This document shows, one piece after another, positions 34,120 through 46,073 of a stretch of DNA of 64,000 bases (its first letter is position 1; every line of letters begins with the position of its first letter). The DNA comes from Climacium dendroides (Eukaryota; Streptophyta; Bryopsida; Hypnales; Climaciaceae): assembly GCA_950106755.1 (NCBI GenBank), contig OX467084.1, forward strand, positions 1,426,001 to 1,490,000. Direction: 5' to 3'. Made by a program: the position numbers and the translations under genes. The notes below the pieces were generated by a model. The model did no database searches. It was not told where the DNA came from and worked only from the letters and a program-made list of their open reading frames with translations.

Positions 34120-36098
34120 AATGCTCAGAAATTCACATGGAATGAATTTTATGTAGACGTCTACCAATAAGGAATCTATAACGGCTACTAGATAAACAAC
34201 ACTAGACAAGGAATGCAAGTTTAGCAAAGAATCATCCAATGTATATTACAAATTTTCAATGTTTTTAGAGACTCAATGGATTATAGGGTGCGCAAATGAG
34301 TATGCCTAACGTGCCAACAAATAACAATAAATCTATACAACTAAAAAGAGCCACTACAAATATTAAGACCCATGTGGCTATCCAAACTAGTCAAGATGAT
34401 CTTCGATCACCCCGACTAGAACACCTTTACATAGCAAAAATGAAAATCAAATTTTTTTAGCTAACAATAGGATTGAAAATTATTTAGATTAGTGTGGTAA
34501 TTACTTGAATGATATGGATATGATTTCTACATTACATTTTGATATTTTTCTGGGAAGCTCACTATTGAACAACAATGCTAGCATGTGACCACACAAATGT
34601 GCACCTTTGAGCCTTGAACATAGTTGTAGGTTTGCTTGATACCTACAACCATAGAAGGTATATATGACATATATATTTATAAAATAGGTACACCTATATC
34701 CATATTTTTTGGGAAGATGGTATCTTATCAAATTTGAATTCATTCTAATTAGACTAGTAATCAGAAAGTTTTGGACAAATTGAATTATGGGGGCAATGCA
34801 CACATTTTTGGGAAGAAATGAAGTTTTCAATTCATTTTTTATTGCAATTTTTCAAATTTCAAAGGAAATCTAACAAAAAAGTTTGCTTGTCTTGTTTGAG
34901 CAATGTTCCTCTCTGAATTGTTTCTTTTCATTCGATTTTGGAGGTACCACCAATGTCCAATTCCATTCAAATATAAACTTTAGGTTCTACTCAACAAATT
35001 TTTCAAAAATGAAAATCAAATTTTTTTTGGAATGTTTTTCCTACATTCTCTTTTGAGCATTCTCAGTCCAAGTGCTCACCCATTTACGAGTTGTAGTGCT
35101 AGAATGCCAGAATTCAAATTTTGGTCATGCTATTGCATGAGGATTTCTTTGCTGCTTGGCTTCTACTTGTCGGCATTGGATCTGGGTTTTTTAGTGGAAG
35201 TGTTTTTGTGCTGGTGGTGCTTGGTTCACTGTTGTCGGCATGAAGTTTGGTGTTTCCGTTGTTGCCTTCTTTATTTCCGGCATTGCGTTTGTGTTTTCTA
35301 TTATTACCTTCGTTGTTTTTGGTGTTGGCTTTGTGGTTTCCAGCATTGCCTTAATTTGTTGTTTTTGGCGTTTGGTGTGCTATTTTCGATGCTAGACTTT
35401 GGACTTTGGCCGCACACGTTTTGTTGTTGTCAAGATTGGGTGTGCTCTAATCGACACTTGATTCAAGCTCCTTGATATGTGGTTTGGATAATGTTCTGTG
35501 AAGTTTGTATCCATTGTATTTCGTAGTACAAAGTAGAATAGTATTTAGAATGTCTTTCTCATGAATTTTGTAGTTTCTTGTCATCAGGTGGAGGAATTGA
35601 GACTACTTTACTTTGTGAGGTTAGGAGGGGGATTGACGTTGACACTTTTGGATTAGTCAACGAAGGTGACATCAACGACACAACTGTAGACATTGTTCAA
35701 AGGTGAGTGTTTTCTTTCTGCTTGTTTGGTTTGCACATTTCATGCAGACCTTGAATATATTCATGATAATTTAGGGTTTATTGAAGTTGTAGTTGTGCAA
35801 GTTGCACAAGTGGTAATTCCCCTTGCCGCTTCTCCTACTTGAGGATATTGGAACAACATTGTGAATTTACTATGAGCCACTTCATTTAGTTAGTCAAATT
35901 ATGGTACTTATTCCTAAATCTTGAGTTATCGGATGTTCTGTATGCCATGATTTGGTTGTCATCGATCAGTCCCTTGTTTGAGACCATTCAATCTTTAAAA
36001 ATTGGCTTTGGCATGGAGTTCCCTCAATGAGCTGAAAATGCAGTAGAATGAAAGTACCCTATTATTGTGCGGAAACAATGAAGCATTTGTAGCAAGGT
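34120..36098. other. AT-rich stretch, possible SWIM-like remnant on minus strand
   Basis: At 34501-34830 a minus-strand frame contains CSRLKGAHLCGHMLALLF, resembling the C..CxH part of SWIM zinc fingers common in plant transposase-like proteins. It is very weak. The ORF at 35032-35475 is Cys/Leu-rich low complexity from TTG/TGT-rich DNA. Confidence 0.25.
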
Positions 36099-36345
36099 GC
36101 CTCGGACAAGTTCAGACCGCACGGTCAGAAGTTAGTCTAGTCCACTCTCAAAATGAGTTCAAAGGTTTTGTCACAGTGGACTTCAGATCGCACAATGTGA
36201 AGTTCTCGTAGCCTACTTCTAGACTAGGTCTGTAGGGGTTGTCATAGTAGACTTCAAACCACGCGGTCTGAAGTTGTACTTTTGAAACGGGTCCGCAGGA
36301 TTTGTTAAGGTGGACTTTAGACTGGGCGGTTTAAAGTTATCCTAG
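36099..36345. repeat. Degenerate ~68-bp repeats each with a small palindrome
   Basis: Four units are centred near 36113, 36181, 36250 and 36307. Each carries a version of CTTCAGACCGCGCGGTCTGAAG followed by a CTAG/CTAGACT-rich spacer. The palindromic core is preserved better than the spacer. No coding is seen. Confidence 0.65.
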
Positions 36346-36907
36346 CCTTCTTTTAGATTACGAGTCGAGACGGTTTGTTATGGTGAACGGAATCGGCCCT
36401 TGCAATTTGATCTTATTTGAGGTGGGGAAGATCTCACATTAGACTGTGAGGTCTAATTCTGTTCAAATGTCAAATCATTTTGCGTGGTCTAAACCCGGTC
36501 TGTAGCATTTATCGCAGGGGTGAAGTCTACTAGCAGAAATTGAAATCACATCACACTTCTTTATTGATGATAGTTTAGATGCGTGGGATTCAAACTTCTC
36601 ATTCTATCAATTTTTGTTGTGTGTGGAGTGATAAGGATTTTCTAGGTAGGACTCTGCTGGAGTTGGTTGAGTTCCCTCTTCTCGGATCTGGCAGTAGTTG
36701 CAACTTTGATAACTCATGGATTTGCTCACTAGCATATTTCGCTGCAAAGTTTCATTTCCACTTTGTTTTGGGTGATTTGTCTGGGCTCATCGAGCGAATC
36801 CGACGAGGATGAGGTTTTCAATTCAACACTTCACTCCTCAACTTTTTCTTTTAATTTGAATCTGTACTGTCGATTTTATTACCCCATGCTAGAGGCTCAT
36901 TCCTTGT

Positions 36908-39520
36908 ATGCTACATGTACAAGGGTTCCAAGAATTTGAAGAAGAGGATGTCAACTTAGAGGATTCCGCTACATCAAATGTCAACACAAGTCCCATTCCT
37001 GATTGTAAAGGCATCACTTGCAATGGTTGGGGCGGCAAGGCATTGCTTGCGAAGTACGTCGATGGTTCCGATTTTGCTGAAGTGTTCATATTCAATGTTG
37101 ATCCAAATGCATGTATTGATGAGGAAATGAGGCTGGGGAATGATTACGTTGGGATTGTGGTGAAAATTGGAGGTTTACAATGGAGACCCGAACTTGGGGG
37201 ACATGTGCTTATCTTGGCCAACTCGCCAATTGTTTTATTATGGTGACACTGAGTATGTCAGTGTTTACGATCACGCTTGCAAGCAAGATACCTTGGACAA
37301 GGAATTGGAAGGAAATCAAAAAAGGGTAGGAAAACGTCAATATTGCTATGATAGGAGAGCTTGTGCCAGCGCATGGGTAGATAAAAGAACCAAAATGTTA
37401 TCACAGGAATCCATCGCAAATGTGTTCATGCAACCTTGCTGCGATGAACAATGCACTCGAAAATTCTCTCTCCTCACAATTTGTACTCTTTGTACAAAAA
37501 TGCACCTCCAATCATTTCAAGTGAAGTGCACCAAAAATTTGGATGTGCATAGGACAATGCATGTAGGAGTTGAGATGGGAAAGAAAGTCATCACTGTTGA
37601 AGGTATAGACGTTTGTGCCCAAGGTTGGAGGATCCTTCACAACACCCCCTTGCACATTTTCCAAAGATATTCAGCTAAGGTGAGGACTAGTATAAGAGGT
37701 GTTCCACATGGCAATTTGAACTGAGCAAAAAAAAGGTCTTCAACTATACAAGCCATAAAGAGTCTGCGCCCATTATTAGAAGCAAGAGCAGACTAAATGC
37801 CCCATTTGTCATGCACTCTACCCACAGACAAGAAAGTTTGCCTAAAGGTTCTCCCCGCCGGAATTGAATGGAAGCTACTATTAGCAACTGTGAACGAGGT
37901 AAGAATTACATTGTATTTACCACAGTGCCTTGATTTCCAACGGACAATTTTATAATGTTTTGAATGCTTTATTTTTCATCTAGAAAATTCACTTAAATAG
38001 TACCATGTGGTTGATAGTACAAACATATAGCTATGACATTGCATTACTTTGAACTTGACAAGTGTTGGGAGAGTTGAAAACCTAAGTCGTGACCATTGCA
38101 CTGTTTGCAGGGAAACAAGGAACTTGGATTACTACCACTGTTACAATCTTGCTTCAATAAAATTCGTAAAAAATACTTCTCCGACTACGTCATCAAAGGA
38201 AGAGGAGATTCCTTTGCAAGATGCAATATTTACGACAACTTGAAGCAAATATGTACTTCATTTACACCAAGATCAGAAGACTACAAACGCATTCAAAAGC
38301 ACTTTGACAAGCACTTATTTCTTCAAGAGGCATGTTGGAATGTGTACTACTGTAGTCAATGGTTATCCAATATGCATGCGCTCATCTCAAGTGTTATCCA
38401 TTATGCACGACAAAATGGACCATTCTAAAACAACATGTCCTGCACTAGTAAGAAAAACAAAGGCATTAGAGGTTTTCATGAAGCTGCCTATGAAAGTGAC
38501 AGGAATGTTCGCACATGGGCACATGGATGGCAAATATGTACATTTCAGTTTGGATGTTTTTCGAGCAACAGTAACTTCACAATTGCATTGATCGCCAAAT
38601 TGTTGCGAGATTTGGAAGACACTCTTGTGAAGTCATCCCGCTCACTATTTAGAGAAGGTGGTAGCACAATGTTGTATCGGGCATTGCTCAAGGATAGTGA
38701 GATTTGTATGGATTCTTTGGGAAGGGTTCCTTCACAACCAATTGAAGCTTGTCCATTTCCACTAGTACTACACATTCAAATAGACAACTCTTGGAGGAAA
38801 AACAAAAATAGATTTGTCATCTGTTTTTGGTCCCTCTTAGTTGCTAGATGGATCGTAAAAGAGGTGGTCGTATCAATCATGATTGTAGGACATACACACG
38901 ATGACATCAATGCATTGTTCGAGTAGTGGAGCATGGAACTCCGCTATAAAGACCATTCAGCCTTATCAATGTTGATGCAACCATACATGAAATGGAAGAA
39001 GTTCCATTCATTCCACACCTAATAGAAAAAGTGGCAGATTTCAAGTCTTACATCAAACCTTACATTGGAATCAACAAGAAACAACTTATACGCCACTCGA
39101 AGGGAAGGCAACACAAATTCTTTATGAATGGCAATGGGTGGCCAATCATGCAATACAAACTAGAATATACCAACCTTGCGTGGTTGCCCAAAGAGGGAGT
39201 TAAATTATGGAAAGAAGATGCTGAGCACAAACCGATATTTTCCAAAGGTGATCTCCTATCCGTGAAACCTAAAAAAATGACAAATGAAGTTGAGATTCTA
39301 CATGGACTTGAAGGATACATTCAATACTAGACGGACAAATCAAAAGAAGATGGAATGCCCAAGTACAAAGCCAAGATGTCATATTTGGTGACATATTGGA
39401 TTGATGTGAGGAACGCCATACGTGATAGAGATGAACAGGAGACATCACATGCCAATGAATTGAAACAAGGGTTTTGGCCTCGAACGCAACAACCTGGAGA
39501 TTTCACGACAGCTCTCATAT
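36908..39520 (+). pseudogene. DUF7869-like transposon protein, broken
   Basis: Shifting plus-strand frames carry a recognisable order of blocks: CAQGWRILHNTPLHIFQRYS, then KMPMKVTG-like LPMKVTGMFAHGHMDGKYVH, HVQMDN-like LHIQIDNSW, KNRFVICFWSLLVARWI, IMIVGHTHDDINALFE, then IPHLIEKVADFKSYI, WLPKEGVKLWKEDAEH and KQGFWPRTQQP. This order matches large DUF7869-containing proteins that are common and transposon-like in non-flowering plants. Frames change near 37250, 38400, 38930 and 39330 (some could be introns, e.g. near 37.9 kb), and a TAG follows INALFE at 38924-38926. The QIDN and GHTHDDI motifs look like acidic active-site candidates, but the chemistry is not established. Confidence 0.6.
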
Positions 39521-39572
39521 AAGACGGAAGCTTCAGGTTGAAGACCCTTCTAGCCGCACTCTAAAAAGGAGG

Positions 39573-39577
39573 CCACT
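39573..39577. repeat. Target-site duplication (left) of LTR-like copy 2
   Basis: CCACT precedes TGTGAGTGC at 39578. CCACC follows the far end at 43369-43373, a 4/5 match. Confidence 0.5.
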
Positions 39578-42500
39578 TGTGAGTGCTTATTTACCCACCC
39601 CTAGTAAATCAACATGCACAATCAAGTTCTAATAACCACAATTAATTCCTATGGGTGCTTAACGTTGGTCCATTGTGCCTTCTAAGCAATGAATCTTTCC
39701 ATAATGTTGTACTAACTCCTTTATTTTGAAATTTAACCAATGAAACATAGTCAAATTGGAAGTGTATTTTTTACTAACTTGATTTTTAGGCCCCGTTTTT
39801 TTAGTTAATTCAAAGACAATCTAAATTTAGACATCCTAAGTGATAGAACCCTTCATACCATTTCTAAAAACATAAAATTCACCCTAACCCGACTTTCCTC
39901 GCAAAAGTTATGAACGGATTAGCCTTTAAGAGGCTCTAAAAACTTCATCCAAGGTTTTACCTTTTTTTCCTATTTCAATTTACCATGAAATTTTACTCCT
40001 ATTTTTAAGTTACAATTTTCTGATTAAATTCCAAATTTTGACCTTCATGGATGATTTTTGCTACAAATCATTCGATTTCTAACTTAAACTTCATCCATCT
40101 ATATCTTTCTTAATTTAACTCCGATTCTTAAGTGTGATATGGTTTCGGAAACCTCTAATTATGATATAGAGCTTTGCTTACCTGATTCTTGTAAGAGATC
40201 TACTCTAAATACTTTGACTTAGCCTTGTAATTCGGACTTACTTTAAACTGTCTAATTTTGATAATTGAAACGTATGGGTTGTAGCTAGTAATTCACCTCG
40301 AAATTGGTGTCATTATTAAGGTAGTCATATATTCCTTCAAACTCCTCATCATTTGCCATCCTTCAAGCTTGATTGATATTTTTTGCCCACGGCTAAAGGA
40401 GGTTGGAAAATACAAGTTCAACTTTAAAATCTTTCAAGTTTCTATCTCTTTCCCTTATTTCCTCTTTTCTTTTTCACTATTCCTCTTTTCTTTTTCACTA
40501 TTCCTCTTTTCTTTTTCACTATTCCTCTTTTCTTTCTCACTATTCCTCTAAATTATTTGAGTTCCAAGAGTTGACTTTGAAATACTCAATAATTGCACCA
40601 ACTTCTAAATAATAATTGACTCTTGATATTTATAAGTCATTATCAATCTACTTAAGTTTTTGATGATTTTAAATTTTTAATTGAATTTCAAGGATTTTCT
40701 TCTAAATCTTATCAACTCTAACATCTCTTCAACTACCAAATGGACTCTTCATCCTCTTCACTTGTATTTTAAAAGTTGATGTTTAACTAATTGAGTGAAA
40801 ACAAGGAACTAGATGTTTTCCTTCTCTTCTAGTCTGTATTCCTTCTATTTTTTAGTTTTGTTGCAATTTGAAGAGTTTTAGTGAGAGAAAGAATGGTGTG
40901 TATAGAATTGCTAATTTTTCCTTCTAGTGGCTAATTCCCATCTCTAATCTCTAGTTTTTTTCTCCCTAATTCTACTTCATGGTATTCTAGCTCTCAATCT
41001 GACTTTTGACAAATTATTATTTTTTAATATTTTTTCCTACTAGAGGCTAAATCCAGCTTTTCAGATTGATAAGGCACTTGCAAATTGGACCTTCTTAGTA
41101 GAAGTTATACATGGATGAAGTTTAACTACTAATCGGTGTTTAAAAACTTCATCCGCTCATATAACACTCATTTCAACTCGGATTGTTTCGTATTTTATGT
41201 TTTTGGAAATCCCTCAATCTTTACTTTATGATTTAGAACTAAATTGTTTACTACCACTTCCTCTCTTCACTCTTGGCCTCGGCTTTGAATATTCATTTAA
41301 TACTAAAAAATGACCAACTTGGCCAAACTTCTACTAACAAGGCCAAAATAGTTTAATAACATAAAACGGGTACAAGAAGGGGTTCAAAGCTTTGCCGCTG
41401 TTTGGGATTGTACAAGATACTTAAAACATTCAAACCATCTAAGGTTAAAGCTCCGCCGTAGTTGTGGACAACCTCTAAATTCTACCAATTTCTATAACCT
41501 CTAAGTTCAAAATTTCACCGTGTTTGGAGTTTTCTTCTAAAATTCCAATAATTTCACAACATGCAAAGTCAAAGCTTTGCCATCCCGAATGGGACAAAAA
41601 TACAAAAATACAAAAATACTCCCACTCCCACTACAAGTTAATACAAACTCTCATACATGTGTTAGTACAAATTCTAACCACACACTGTTAGTACAAATAT
41701 AAATTAGAACAAAACAAGAATTTTTGACACACAATTTGTTAGTACAACCATAAAAACTCTAGAGATCCTCACAAAGCGGCATCGCCAAGGTACGGAGTGG
41801 ATTTTCTCTCTAAGATTAGTACAAAAACACAAAAACTTAAGAAAATACACAACCAACTTCAAGAATTGGTTAAAACACCACAAGTTATCAAAAATATACC
41901 AAAATACAAACAACAAAGTGTTAGTAAAGTTTGAAAGGACCTCTAAGTCCTTCAAAAATTGTACAAAAATTAACAATGGATTTTGAAATTCTCTAAAAAC
42001 ACCACGTTTACAACTTTGGCTCAAAACTGGCTAAAAAGTCCAAACTAATGAACCAATGTGTATAAAACCAAAACTTGACAAAAAAGAGGTGTTTTGAGAG
42101 GAGAAGAGATGCCCTTATATACTCTTCCAAGGGCACCCACCTCCTCTCATTTTCTTAAGGTAAACTTATCACTTAAGATTTTCATTCTAATTTTTCAAAT
42201 TTTAACTTCTACAATGGTCCAAAACTTTAACTTTTGGAGATTAATTCCAAATTACAAACAAATTGTGCCATTGGCTTTAGAAGGTCATTTTTAGTTTAAA
42301 AGAACGTCCACCCTTTTCATCTGCTAAAAAATCACTAAAAGCTAGCGCCAACTAGAATCCAAAAAAGGATAAAAATCCAACTTTTGGAGGTTGACTTTTT
42401 TGAAGAAAGTAACTAGTATAAGCTCATTAATAGGTGTAAGGGAGTAATAAAAGACTTCACTTTGACCTCAATCCAATTTGTATGCTCCCGATACACTAAT

Positions 42501-43368
42501 CAACTCCACGTTTAATCTTTAATTTTATCAATCTTAGAGGATCTTATCAGTTTTGAGTCTTCTGACTATCGGAATGTCACGAAACTTATTAGAACTCATT
42601 ATTAATATAAAAGAATTCATATTAATTTTTAGAGAGATTTTATCGTAGCTAGGGTAATTTTTAGGAATTTTCCATCATGGCTTTTAGTGTTTGACCGCTT
42701 GGAAAAAGATCTTTTGGAAATCAGAAAAAATTGAGAATTTTCATAGAACCTCTCATGGAATTTTACAAGAGACATGCAAGCTCATATTTTTACTTTGGAC
42801 ATCTAAAGAAGGAGAATCAAATCTCGCTATCGCCTTTAACTTCCAGTAATCAGGGAATCTTTCAAATTGAAGAGAATCTTGGTGAATCGATTTCACCGTT
42901 GGACTCCTGGCATAATTCCCACCTCAAGTCACTGTACTTAGATTGTAGATGCCCTTCTCTGGTTCGTCTTAAGTTTTCTTCACCTACAAACTAATAATTG
43001 GAATTTCTACTATTTCACTAATGGAATAGGGATATTGAAACCTCTCTTTGGGAATCTATACTAGGATTCTTACATAGTTCCCTTAGACCAATTTAGTTAG
43101 GATTTGTCAGGTTTAGACAAGTTGGGCAATTTCTACTAAACATGTTTATTTTATACAATTTTTGGGTTTCTACCCTATCTACATGTGGAATTTGGTTATA
43201 ATTCAAGAAAAATGCTCTATTTAAGACCAAATGCTATATTGATATGTAACATCTCTATTTTGATTATTCACTCTTTTTTGAGATTTTTGTATATAAAACT
43301 ATACTTAAAACTAATAAAATCAAAAAAATAAAATTTACGAGTCCCAAGTGACTAAATGGGCACTCACA
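39578..43368 (-). mobile_element. Solo-LTR-like element, about 3.8 kb (copy 2, inverted)
   Basis: It starts TGTGAGTGCTTATTTACCC and ends GGGCACTCACA, the reverse complement of the ends of the copy at 7654-11930. Internal blocks also match in inverted order: the TATA-containing block near 42113, the AAAGCTTTGCCG series at 41390-41585, and the short ORF at 42731. It is flanked by CCACT/CCACC. No retroviral coding is seen. Relative to copy 1 it lacks the GTAGCAAGGGC-rich stretch and has gained the CTTTTTCACTATTCCTC microsatellite. Confidence 0.65.
40461..40549. repeat. 21-bp tandem repeat, four units
   Basis: TTTTCTTTTTCACTATTCCTC-type units repeat four times with one C/T difference in the last. 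It lies inside LTR-like copy 2 and is open in several frames only because it is repetitive (FHYSSFL). Confidence 0.85.
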
Positions 43369-44362
43369 CCACCTCAAGCATATAATGTGGCCACCGATGT
43401 CTGTAAAGGTTTCTACCTATTTGTGAGGTCAACATTGAATAGTGAAGATCTGGTCTAACTTTGTAGGGTAATGGAGAATCCACAATTTGATCCAAAAGCT
43501 GACCATTTTCATAAAGTTCTAGTGCAATGGCATAAACCATGTGGAATGTCAACAAACCCACAACGTTTATATGCAAGGTGGGATACAAAGTTGAATTTCA
43601 AATGGAAGATTGATCAGTTGGCCTTTTACACCAACTATATTTCAATGAATAACACTATGGCATCATGGCAACCAAGGAAGAACACTAGCAACAATTTCAT
43701 TGCACCACGACAACAATTGAAATTTGCAGTGGATAATCTACATCGAATTGTAGAGGAAGAACAACGCGCCAAGTCATTATCATGACTTTTTTTGTTAGAG
43801 CTTCCGAAAAAACCCTAAGCTAATGCACGGAATGCTAACTTTTGTTTTGGAAGATGAATCTTCACTTCTAATATCATGACAAATAACGATCATCTATTCC
43901 ACAAACATGGCTTTGAAGTGCCTCTCTTCCCTGTAGATTGTAGGAAGTGTAGGTTGCAAACTCTACTAATGTTATACAATCCATTTTGTTCAACAAAAAG
44001 TACAGCCTTATTCCCTTTCATTTTTGCCCATTCTAAAGTGTCATATCTTAGATTTGTTATGTGTGGAGTACAAGCTGAATTGTTGTTACAACAAAACAAT
44101 TCTAAACAGCACAACTTGGGTGCATCATTCAAACACATCATTTGGCCATAGACTATAGTAAGTATTGCTCTCCACCGATTGCAACCCACACCTCCTCTCT
44201 GCTGTCATTTTACCTTTGTGTCAAAATGGCACATAGAATACCGCCATTTTAACGGAATTTCCCTTTAATCAAAACTGTAGTCTAAAGAGGGCCGCAACTT
44301 TTGATTAGGGATGCATCTGAAGGCGAAAATAGAACTGTTGGAAAGACAAGGAAAAATTAGTC
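43369..44362. other. No supported gene
   Basis: Two plus-strand ORFs (43471-43785 and 43876-44151) have no motifs that I recognise. A stretch near 44226-44275 recurs inverted near 30335. Confidence 0.5.
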
Positions 44363-44365
44363 TAA

Positions 44366-44387
44366 GGGACGCTTCACACTATGGCCG
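44366..44387 (+). repeat. Left terminal inverted repeat of Harbinger element
   Basis: 22 bp matching the reverse complement of 47846-47867 except one base. TSD TAA is at 44363-44365. Confidence 0.93.
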
Positions 44388-44521
44388 TCGGTCGAGAGGT
44401 CGTCGATTTCAACCAATCAGATTCCAAAAACCCGCTTGGACGGCCTCTCGAGCCTTCACACTATGAGGCACAGCCCAAAGCCCGTCATCCTCAAAACTGA
44501 CAGATTGTCAGGGAAATTTGT

Positions 44522-44602
44522 GAAATTCGACGGCCTCTCGGCTGGAGTTTGGGTCGAGCATTTTGCTCGACCCAAACTCCAGCCGAGAGGCCGTCGAATT
44601 TC
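44522..44602. repeat. Perfect 39-bp inverted repeat with 3-base loop in the Harbinger left end
   Basis: Arms 44522-44560 and 44564-44602 are perfect reverse complements around TTT. They contain GGCCTCTCGGCTGGAGTTTG-type sequence related to the GAGAGGCC words of the subterminal region. It lies between the left TIR and the first gene. Confidence 0.95.
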
Positions 44603-44815
44603 GAAGAAAAAAAATTAAAAAAAATTAAAAAAAATTAAAAACTGACAAGATCTGAGCTGTTGGATCTCAATGGAGTAACGGATTGGTTTTGCAAGGCAAA
44701 AAGTCGGAAGCAACTTCTTCTTCTTTCTCTCTTGTGCATCTTGATAGAAATCGCTCCAATTTTTGGCAGCTCTTTGTCGTTAGTTTGCTCTCTCATTTTT
44801 TTGCAAGTAGAGAAG

Positions 44816-46067
44816 ATGGAAAATTTCTCTCAAAACCCTTTCTTTTGCAGCCAACAGCATTTGGTAGGGGCAGAAAATTTTTTCACTCCAAATCCTAATG
44901 CAGCATTTCAGCCCTTTTCAACTGAAATCAGAGAGAGTAGAATAGAAGAGAGTCAAGAGATAAATGTTGAAAGGGTTGTTAAGGGAGGCGATTGTGAGAT
45001 TATAGGATCCTCCAAAAAGAGAGTGGGTTCCAAGCAAAAGGCTATTCCAAAGAAAAGAGCAGCTCCTAAAAAGAAGGCGGTAGTGAAAATTGAAGGAGAA
45101 GGTGAAGGTGAAGGCGAAGAGGCAACTCGAAAGTGGGAAGATTCGGAGGTGCTTCAATTGATTGCATTGAAGGGGGAGATGGAGCCGGAATTCATCAGAA
45201 ACGGCAAAAAACAAGGTATAATTTTTTTACCCTGCATTTTAAATTTTTTGCAAAATGATTCGGATTGAGGATTGGGGCCAATTGGGGGCCTGAAGGCCTT
45301 CGCCGCGAGCCCGTGCCCGGCCACCATGGCCCCTAAATTTGCCCCCCTTTCCCCCCATTAGCTTCACAAATGGGTGATGCCGGTGGGATTTGAACCCTAG
45401 TCTCCACCATCACAATGGGGAGACTTGGCATGGCATCCACCTAATTCCCACCTACTTCCTTTCCTTGATGAAGGTCACCTTCTTTTCTCATTTATATCCT
45501 ACATAGTCTTCTTTCACAGTGAGCACATGTGTTGTAATTGTTCTTCCAATGCCATTTTTGACTATTTCTTCATGTTTTTTGTTCATTTTTTTTCTAGGGA
45601 TTGATACTTGGGTGAGGCTTCATGCTAGAATGGTTGTCATGCTACCAAAATTCAATCGTACTGCTGTAGCATACCGTAAGAAATTCAAGGTCATTTTTTA
45701 TGCTTACAAAGAAGACAAAATAGCTAATGGCATTTCTGGCAATAATCGACAAGAGAACAAATTCTATGATGCTTTGGATGAGTGGTATCACCAAGCTGGG
45801 CAGATCATGAAGCATATCTCGGCAACAACCATTGATCATCTACAAAATCAAGACAATTCAGCCCCAAATGATGTAGAAGGTGCACCAACTCCAACAACGA
45901 TTGCTACACCACCGTCAAAAGGTAAACAAAGCTTCTATGATAGAGCTATTGATATCTTTGAGAAAATGGCAGAAACTAGCACAGGTTTGATGAAAAACTT
46001 TGAGAGAACAAATGAACTCCTAGAAAGAGTAGACCACCAATTTGATCGTTTGATCAATAAGCTCTAG
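44816..46067 (+). CDS. Harbinger ORF1: Myb/trihelix-like DNA-binding protein
   Basis: Two exons, 44816-45215 and 45598-46067, join in phase (CAAG|GTATAA ... TTCTAG|GG) to 289 residues. The first ATG in frame is 44816; the longer upstream reading has no ATG. Order: Ser/Asn/Phe-rich N-terminus; a basic nuclear-signal-like stretch about residues 67-92 (SKKRVGSKQKAIPKKRA); an EGEGEGEG linker; a trihelix-like region from about 105 to 185 (RKWEDSEVLQLIALKGEM, KKFKVIFYAYK, FYDALDEWYHQ); and a helical C-terminus (IFEKMAETSTGLMKNFERTN). In PIF/Harbinger elements this partner brings the transposase to the nucleus and to the TIRs. The stop lies 6 bp from the stop of the convergent transposase gene. The intron holds a SINE-like insert. 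Confidence 0.82.
45262..45480 (-). mobile_element. Possible tRNA-derived SINE in the Harbinger ORF1 intron
   Basis: The minus strand has GGTTCAAATCC, a good Pol III B box, in GC-richer sequence (CCATGGTGGCCGGGCACGGG nearby) unlike the AT-rich intron around it. An A-box-like TGGGAATTAGGTGG lies about 65 bases upstream on that strand, farther than usual. No clear target duplication was found. It is not a tRNA: the cloverleaf cannot be drawn. Confidence 0.4.
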
Positions 46068-46073
46068 AGTATG

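Noticed and set aside
35032..35475. 147-codon Cys/Leu-rich ORF as a gene
   Set aside because: Composition comes from TTG/TGT-rich low-complexity DNA; no signal or spaced cysteine pattern that I trust.
40461..40549. CRISPR-like or structured repeat
   Set aside because: Simple 21-bp tandem repeat without spacers inside an LTR-like element of a eukaryote.
7654..43368. The two LTR-like elements as the 5' and 3' LTRs of one giant retrotransposon
   Set aside because: They are in opposite orientation and have different target duplications.
44660..44815. N-terminal extension of Harbinger ORF1
   Set aside because: It begins with TTG and has no ATG; the first ATG is 44816.
45370..45410. tRNA gene on the minus strand
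   Set aside because: Only a B-box is convincing; no cloverleaf or acceptor stem can be drawn.
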